From Pseudomonadales bacterium (GTDB lineage: Bacteria > Pseudomonadota > Gammaproteobacteria > Pseudomonadales > Pseudohongiellaceae), in the NCBI GenBank assembly GCA_031277435.1, contig JAITMI010000279.1, positions 1 through 10,964 of the forward strand: a DNA stretch of 10,964 nucleotides. Direction: 5' to 3'. The position numbers and the translations under genes are program-made. This document shows, piece after piece, positions 6,964 through 10,964 of the stretch (its first letter is position 1; each line of letters starts with the position of its first letter). The notes beneath the pieces are model-generated. The model had not been told where the DNA came from. It saw only the letters and a program-made list of their open reading frames with translations, and ran no database searches.

Positions 6964-8913
6964 TTAGCCGTGATGGAGGCAAGGAGACAGCACAATTGGC
7001 TCTTTTGTCTTTCCGGGCGCGTTGTGCTGAAACCAGATGGTTTTATAAAGCCGTTCCAAATCTCGCGTGAAACGGCGGGTGTCGAAAAGAGGGGAGCTTT
7101 GTCTCACGCTGCGCAAACGCTCGCGAATCGCGGCAAGTTTTACGGGATTATGAGCCAGCGACAAAGCCAGTTCGAAATAACCTGCTTCGTCGGTGCTGAT
7201 CAATTCCGAAAAGCCGTGAGTGCTCAGCAGGCTGGCCGCAACGCGGCTTACGAATGTGCCTCCCATGCGTGTTACCAGTGGCACTCCGGCCCAAAGCCCA
7301 TCACTTGCGGTGGTGTGAGACGTGTAGGGAAATGTATCGAGCAGCAAATCAACGAATTTCAAGCGCCCCAGGTGAAATTCGTGGCGACGCTTCGGAGCAA
7401 AAATCAGCCGTTCCGGCGCCACCCCGAAATGTCCGGCCCTTTGTCGCAACGCTGCACGCTGGGCATCCTCACCTGGGTCGAGCAGCCACAGGACCGCACC
7501 CGCCGTATCGGCAAGGAGACGGCACCACTGATCAAATATTTCAGGATTTATTTTGCACATTTTCGCGAAGCAAGCATAAACGAATCCTTCGGATGGCAGC
7601 CCTACCGCCTCCCTGGACGCGGCTTCCATGATCCCGCGGCGATCATCATTAGGCTGATAGCAATGGGGCATCAGCGCCAGCGTTTCGCTGAAGTGGCCGG
7701 CATGGTCGAGCGGCGTCACGACGGAATCACCGATGATATAGTCAGCCAAACGGGGATCCCCCATCGTGCCAGGGTATCCGAGCCAATTTACAATAACGGC
7801 GGCTGGCCTTGCGGCAACGACTTCGCGTCTAGCGCCAAGCGCGTGCCCATTGAGATCCACCAAAATGTGTATATTTCTTTGCTTGATATAGTCAATGGCG
7901 GCGCGATCACCCAGCGCGCTGATATCGTGAAACGGCAAGGCGCTCCGGGCTCTGGCGGTATATCCGTCGCGTTGGCGATGTGTCGAAAACAATTCAACTT
8001 CCACCTCGGATCTGGCGTGCTGCTCCAAAACGCCCGCCAACAGAAACATCGTGGCATGTTCACGAAAATCAGCCGACAGGTATCCTATTCTTAAAGCTTC
8101 GCCGTCCACGCGGACATTTTCCACGCGAGATAGATTTTTATCGGAAAAATACTGGTGAAATCGCGATGCGACGAATCTGCTCGTTACCTCCTTCTGAAGT
8201 GAGGCCGTCAAACCGGGCATGTGAATCAAGGCCATCGGCTCACTCGTATGCGGTTCCTCCCGCTTGAGCGCTTCGAGACAGTTCAAATCGACCTCGTCGA
8301 GCTGATCCCAGCGGCCTCTCTCCCGCAACAGAAACTGGAGCTCGCCCCAGGCCTCAGCCTTAAAAAAAGCATCCTCGGCATTCGCGTAATCGCGCACTAT
8401 TTGGCATAAATTTCCCAGTACATGATAAAACGATTTATTTTGAGTGAGGCCAGCCAAGCGCTGAATAACGGGTATTGCCTCTTTATGCCGGCGCTGTTCA
8501 GTATAAAGCGAGGCGAGATTCTGAATTGCGGGGATATAGTTTTTGTCCGTATTAAGCCCGACTAATCCATGAGTTGCCGGCTCGTTCGGAAGTGTTTGAG
8601 AAATATCCATGGCGCGGACGTAGGCACGAATGGCGGCGTCCTTTCTACCCGTGGATAAGTATATGGAACCCAACGCGACATAGGATTCATAATCTTCACC
8701 AAGAGTGAGTATTTTATTAAAAATAAGCTCAGATTCTTCGTATCTTTTTAGCCTTCTAAAAGATTCCGCTTTAATTTTTTGCAAGCTATCCTGGTCGCCA
8801 CAGAATTGCGCCGCCAGTGCATATTTCCGCTCCGCGAACGCCCGCAGCGCCGCTTCGTGGTCTTGCCCGATGGCGATGAAAGACGGTGAACTTTCCTGTT
8901 TAGCTTCATCCAT
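6964..8913 (-). CDS. TPR-containing GT41 glycosyltransferase (bacterial O-GlcNAc transferase/SPINDLY-like)
   Basis: Seen: 649 residues with no signal peptide or membrane segment, so probably cytoplasmic. Residues about 18-205 form TPR-like helix pairs (for example ESYVALGSIYLSTGRKDAAI at 76-95, IQNLASLYTEQRRHKEAIPV at 130-149). Residues about 273-625 form a complete GT41 domain: RIGYLSADFREH (275-286), VDLNGHALGARREVVAARP (352-370), NWLGYPGTMG (376-385), DYIIGD (391-396), ETLALMPHCYQPND (410-423), CFAKMCKINP (448-457) and LDTFPYTSHTTASDGLWAG (525-543). Lys454 corresponds to the essential Lys842 of human OGT and HTTxxD (533-538) to the UDP-contacting HTTGMD, so it should be active. Family knowledge: GT41 enzymes transfer GlcNAc (SPINDLY: fucose; HMW1C: glucose) to proteins. 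Donor and target are unknown here. The 5' half is markedly AT-rich compared with its neighbours, and the gene has its own promoter and terminator. It may be acquired DNA inserted between cmoB and glnE. The start follows a weak GAG-containing Shine-Dalgarno. Confidence 0.9.
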   Translation of the reverse strand: MDEAKQESSPSFIAIGQDHEAALRAFAERKYALAAQFCGDQDSLQKIKAESFRRLKRYEESELIFNKILTLGEDYESYVALGSIYLSTGRKDAAIRAYVRAMDISQTLPNEPATHGLVGLNTDKNYIPAIQNLASLYTEQRRHKEAIPVIQRLAGLTQNKSFYHVLGNLCQIVRDYANAEDAFFKAEAWGELQFLLRERGRWDQLDEVDLNCLEALKREEPHTSEPMALIHMPGLTASLQKEVTSRFVASRFHQYFSDKNLSRVENVRVDGEALRIGYLSADFREHATMFLLAGVLEQHARSEVEVELFSTHRQRDGYTARARSALPFHDISALGDRAAIDYIKQRNIHILVDLNGHALGARREVVAARPAAVIVNWLGYPGTMGDPRLADYIIGDSVVTPLDHAGHFSETLALMPHCYQPNDDRRGIMEAASREAVGLPSEGFVYACFAKMCKINPEIFDQWCRLLADTAGAVLWLLDPGEDAQRAALRQRAGHFGVAPERLIFAPKRRHEFHLGRLKFVDLLLDTFPYTSHTTASDGLWAGVPLVTRMGGTFVSRVAASLLSTHGFSELISTDEAGYFELALSLAHNPVKLAAIRERLRSVRQSSPLFDTRRFTRDLERLYKTIWFQHNAPGKTKEPIVLSPCLHHG

Positions 8914-9080
8914 TATGCTTTTTTCTCGCTGCCTGTTTGTAATTATTTCCGATCATTCCATTTCTTTTTTGACTATAGCATCCCGTGCCGACGTCAGCAA
9001 CATTCAGCCTTGAGAGGACTTTGCTTTTGCGTGGCGGCCCAGCGTACTTCAGACCTCAGTAAATGACGAATGTCATGCAA
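8914..9080. other. Intergenic gap between cmoB and the OGT-like gene
   Basis: These 167 bases hold the promoter described at 8972-9000, an AT-rich untranslated leader, and just after the cmoB stop a short perfect inverted repeat (ATGAC-GAAT-GTCAT, 9063-9076). That hairpin has only 5 pairs and no following T-run, so I do not call it a terminator. I see no small gene here. Confidence 0.5.
8972..9000 (-). promoter_or_regulatory. Sigma70-type promoter with extended -10 for the OGT-like gene
   Basis: On the minus strand, TTGCTG (9000-8995), a 17-base spacer and TATAGT (8977-8972) give optimal spacing and 4-5 of 6 consensus matches in each box. TG one base before TATAGT makes an extended -10. Initiation near 8965 would leave an AT-rich leader of about 50 bases before the ATG at 8913. 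This supports transcription of the OGT-like gene independent of cmoAB. Confidence 0.6.
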
Positions 9081-10058
9081 TCACCGTGGTTTCTCCGCCA
9101 CCACAATCGCGCGGCGCGGGCGCGGGTGGCCTTCGACGGTGAGATCAGGGTTTCGTGGATCGAGATCCTGTGGCAGCGATTCCCAGCTCATCCAGGCGGT
9201 GGGGCGTTGTTCTTCGGTGCTGGTGAGGTTCACGTCCACCACGCGCGCCTCCCGAAAACCGGCTTTGATGAGCCAGCTTTCCAAGGTGGCGGGGCTGGGC
9301 AGAAACCATACGTTGGGCATCCGCGAATAGCGGCCTTCGGGTACCAATACCTGGCCGCGCGGACCTTCCACCACCAAGGTTTCGAGCACCAGTTCGCCGC
9401 CGGGCCGAAGCGCGTTTTTCAGGCTTTGTAAATGATCGAAGGGCGAGCGGCGGTGGTAGAGCACGCCCATCGAAAATACGGTATCGAATGCGGCGAGTTT
9501 ATCGGGCATTTGTTCCAAGGTCAGCGGCAACACATGCGCGGGATAGTGCGGCAGATACTTGCGCAGCGCCCAATATTGCAAGTTGAAAAGCAGCATCGGT
9601 TCCACGCCAAGCACGAAACTGGCGCCCGCGCCCGCCATGCGCCAGCAGTGATAGCCGTTGCCGCAGCCTACGTCGAGTACCTGGCGATTCGTGAGCGGCG
9701 TGATGTGTGGCAACAAACGATTCCATTTCCAATCGCTGCGCCATTCGGTGTCGATATACACGCCAAAAAAATCATAAGGGCCTTTGCGCCAAGGGTGCAG
9801 GCCGAGCAAGGTGTGCCGCAGCGCGCGTTGTTCTTCATCACTGAGCGGCGTGGCGCGTTGTAAAATCACATCGTTCAATAATTCCACTTGCGCCGCTTGC
9901 CACTTTGGCAAGGCATCGAGCGTGGCGCGCCAGCGCGGGAAGTCGCCGTGTTCGATGTGGGGGATGAGATTATCGGGCACGGCGCCGCATAGCGGCGCGA
10001 GCGGCGTGCCAAGCAGACTTTGGCGCAGATCGGCGTATTGCAGGTACCAGGGCGGCAT
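9081..10058 (-). CDS. cmoB: CmoB, tRNA U34 carboxymethyltransferase
   Basis: Family role: uses carboxy-SAM made by CmoA to convert 5-hydroxyuridine at tRNA wobble position 34 to 5-oxyacetyluridine (cmo5U), widening decoding of several codon boxes. Seen: 325 residues from the ATG at 10058, close to the 323 of E. coli CmoB. The CmoB-specific stretch PWRKGPYDFFGVYIDTEWRS (89-108) includes Lys92, matching the carboxy-SAM contact Lys91 of E. coli. SAM motif I is LDVGCGNGYH (128-137). FDTVFSMGVLYHRRSP (191-206), LVLETLVV (223-230), TSTEEQRPTAWM (279-290) and TVEGHPRPRRA (307-317) all follow the family. An in-frame ATG at 10106 would overlap cmoA by 46 bases and add 16 residues without family support, so the start 2 bases after the cmoA stop is preferred. 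It is the last gene of the HIT-cmoA-cmoB unit. Confidence 0.96.
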   Translation of the reverse strand: MPPWYLQYADLRQSLLGTPLAPLCGAVPDNLIPHIEHGDFPRWRATLDALPKWQAAQVELLNDVILQRATPLSDEEQRALRHTLLGLHPWRKGPYDFFGVYIDTEWRSDWKWNRLLPHITPLTNRQVLDVGCGNGYHCWRMAGAGASFVLGVEPMLLFNLQYWALRKYLPHYPAHVLPLTLEQMPDKLAAFDTVFSMGVLYHRRSPFDHLQSLKNALRPGGELVLETLVVEGPRGQVLVPEGRYSRMPNVWFLPSPATLESWLIKAGFREARVVDVNLTSTEEQRPTAWMSWESLPQDLDPRNPDLTVEGHPRPRRAIVVAEKPR

Positions 10059-10060
10059 CC

Positions 10061-10786
10061 TTATTTTACCGCCACCAAGGACGCGAAATTGAAGCACTGA
10101 AACCACACGGCGCAGGAGGCGAAACCGGCATTGAGAATGCGCGCTTGGTGCGCGTGCAGCGTTTCTGGTACCAGGACGTTTTCAATCGCGGCGCGTTTCT
10201 TGCTGATTTCAGTTTTGCTGTAACCGTTTTGTTCCTTGAAACGGTGATGCAGATCAATGAACAGCGCGTTCAATTGCGCGTCCTCAAAATGGATTTTTTC
10301 CGACAATACCAACATGCCGCCAGGGCGCAGCCCTTGCGCGATGCGTTCGATCAATTCCTGACGCCGCGCGAGCGGCACGAATTGCAGGGTGAAATTGAGT
10401 ACCACCAGCGAGGCGTTTTCGATCGGTTCGTCAAGAATGTCGGCGCGTCGCAAGTGTACCGGAACCTGTCCCGTATCTTCTCGCAATAGCGCCGCGCAGC
10501 GTTCGATCATCGCTTGGCTGCTGTCGATGGCGATGATTTCTACTTCTGGTTCAATAATGCCGTGGCGCAGCGCCAGGGTGGCCGCGCCTAGCGAACAGCC
10601 GAGGTCGTAGCAGCGCGAGCCGCGTTGCGCGTAGCGTTGGGCGAAGGCGCTGATCATGTTGATGATGCTGCCGTAACCGGGTACCGAGCGTTCAATCATG
10701 TCGGTGAATACCGCCGCCACCTTGGCGTCGAACACGAAGCTGGTCACCGGCGCATCGTGTTGGTAGATCGTGTCGCGTGCGCTCAT
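10061..10786 (-). CDS. cmoA: CmoA, carboxy-S-adenosyl-L-methionine synthase
   Basis: Family role: converts SAM and prephenate to carboxy-SAM and phenylpyruvate, supplying the unusual cofactor used by CmoB. Seen: 241 residues from the ATG at 10786, close to the 247 of E. coli CmoA. Diagnostic stretches are FVFDAKVAAVFTDMIERSVP (17-36), SAM motif I YDLGCSLGAATLALR (60-74), IIAIDSSQAMIERC (84-97), IENASLVVLNFTLQFVP (122-138), GGMLVLSEKIHFEDA (156-170), NGYSKTEISKKR (187-198) and the ending WFQCFNFASLVAVK (228-241). The frame stays open far upstream, but that part translates to a proline/serine-rich shadow of the HIT gene. The start lies 10 bases after the HIT stop with no clear Shine-Dalgarno, suggesting translation by coupling. 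cmoB starts 2 bases downstream. Confidence 0.96.
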   Translation of the reverse strand: MSARDTIYQHDAPVTSFVFDAKVAAVFTDMIERSVPGYGSIINMISAFAQRYAQRGSRCYDLGCSLGAATLALRHGIIEPEVEIIAIDSSQAMIERCAALLREDTGQVPVHLRRADILDEPIENASLVVLNFTLQFVPLARRQELIERIAQGLRPGGMLVLSEKIHFEDAQLNALFIDLHHRFKEQNGYSKTEISKKRAAIENVLVPETLHAHQARILNAGFASCAVWFQCFNFASLVAVK

Positions 10787-10796
10787 GCCGTAAAAA

Positions 10797-10964
10797 TCAG
10801 AGTTTGGCTTCGCTGTGGCCGAGCGCCGCCAGCGCGTCGCGGATGCGCAGAGCGGTGGCGGCGAGATCTTCGGCGGCGGCGGGCTTGGCGAACTTGAAGT
10901 CAAGATCGGCCATGCTATCGATGGGAATGAGATGAATGTGCGTGTGCGGCACTTCAAGCCCGAT
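10797..10964 (-). CDS. HIT (histidine triad) family protein, partial (N-terminus outside window)
   Basis: Seen: the last 55 residues of a protein that enters from the right edge and stops with TGA at 10799-10797. It begins IGLEVPHTHIHLIPIDSMAD; HTHIHLI (residues 7-13) fits the H-x-H-x-H-x-x triad in which the middle His attacks the nucleotide alpha-phosphate. The triad normally lies near the end of the HIT domain, so most of the domain is outside the window. Family knowledge: HIT proteins are small cytosolic nucleotide hydrolases or transferases (HinT- or FHIT-like); the substrate cannot be told from this fragment. The frame was read directly, since it has no start codon inside the window. 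It sits 10 bases before cmoA and is probably its operon partner. Confidence 0.85.
   Translation of the reverse strand: MGLEVPHTHIHLIPIDSMADLDFKFAKPAAAEDLAATALRIRDALAALGHSEAKL

Noticed and set aside
6970..8094. Long plus-strand open frame (374 codons) opposite the OGT-like gene
   Set aside because: It is antisense to the conserved GT41 domain, and its translation shows no recognisable motif or domain order. GC-rich coding DNA commonly leaves such frames open.
9063..9076. Perfect inverted repeat ATGAC-GAAT-GTCAT after cmoB as a terminator
   Set aside because: Only 5 pairs, not GC-rich, and no T-run follows on the minus strand.
10787..10957. N-terminal extension of cmoA by 57 codons
   Set aside because: The extension is a Pro/Ser-rich out-of-frame reading of the HIT gene; the family start is the ATG at 10786.
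1..10964. CRISPR arrays, insertion sequences, tRNA genes or phage remnants
   Set aside because: I saw no regularly spaced repeats, no transposase motifs, no terminal inverted repeats and no cloverleaf; the genes are nearly contiguous.

Overview
The window is about 11 kb of gammaproteobacterial chromosome, and every real gene lies on the minus strand. So the genes read from the right end (high coordinates) to the left end. The clearest taxonomic clues are the cmoA-cmoB pair and the block glnE-waaF-waaC-waaG-waaP. That block resembles the Pseudomonas order glnE-ilvE-waaF-waaC-waaG-waaP, but with ilvE absent. The DNA is GC-rich with long open antisense frames. I cannot name the genus.

Right part (10964 to 9081), read on the minus strand. 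First comes the C-terminal end of a histidine-triad (HIT) protein, cut by the window edge. Then come cmoA and cmoB, which together make the cmo5U wobble modification of tRNA: CmoA makes carboxy-SAM and CmoB transfers its carboxymethyl group to ho5U34. The three genes are 10 and 2 bases apart and look like one operon.

Middle part (9080 to 6763). A single gene encodes a 649-residue TPR protein with a full GT41 domain, the family of eukaryotic-type O-GlcNAc transferase (OGT/SPINDLY). It has its own sigma70-like promoter with an extended -10, and a hairpin with a short T-run after its stop codon, so it looks like an independent transcription unit. Its 5' half is far more AT-rich than the flanking genes. 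This is the most accessory-looking gene in the window.

Left part (6762 to 1). glnE, the two-headed adenylyltransferase/adenylyl-removing enzyme of glutamine synthetase, leads a tightly packed cluster for the LPS inner core: waaF (heptosyltransferase II), waaC (heptosyltransferase I), waaG (core glucosyltransferase) and waaP (heptose kinase, cut by the left edge). The junctions are ATGA, TAATG, a 10-base gap and an 8-base overlap, so the five genes are probably co-transcribed and translationally coupled. Together the Waa proteins add heptose I and II to Kdo, add the first outer-core hexose and phosphorylate the heptose.

I see no tRNA, rRNA, CRISPR array, insertion sequence or integrase. Most of the window is conserved housekeeping. 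I do not see a convincing multi-gene undescribed system; the bacterial OGT-like gene is the one element with real unexplained biology.
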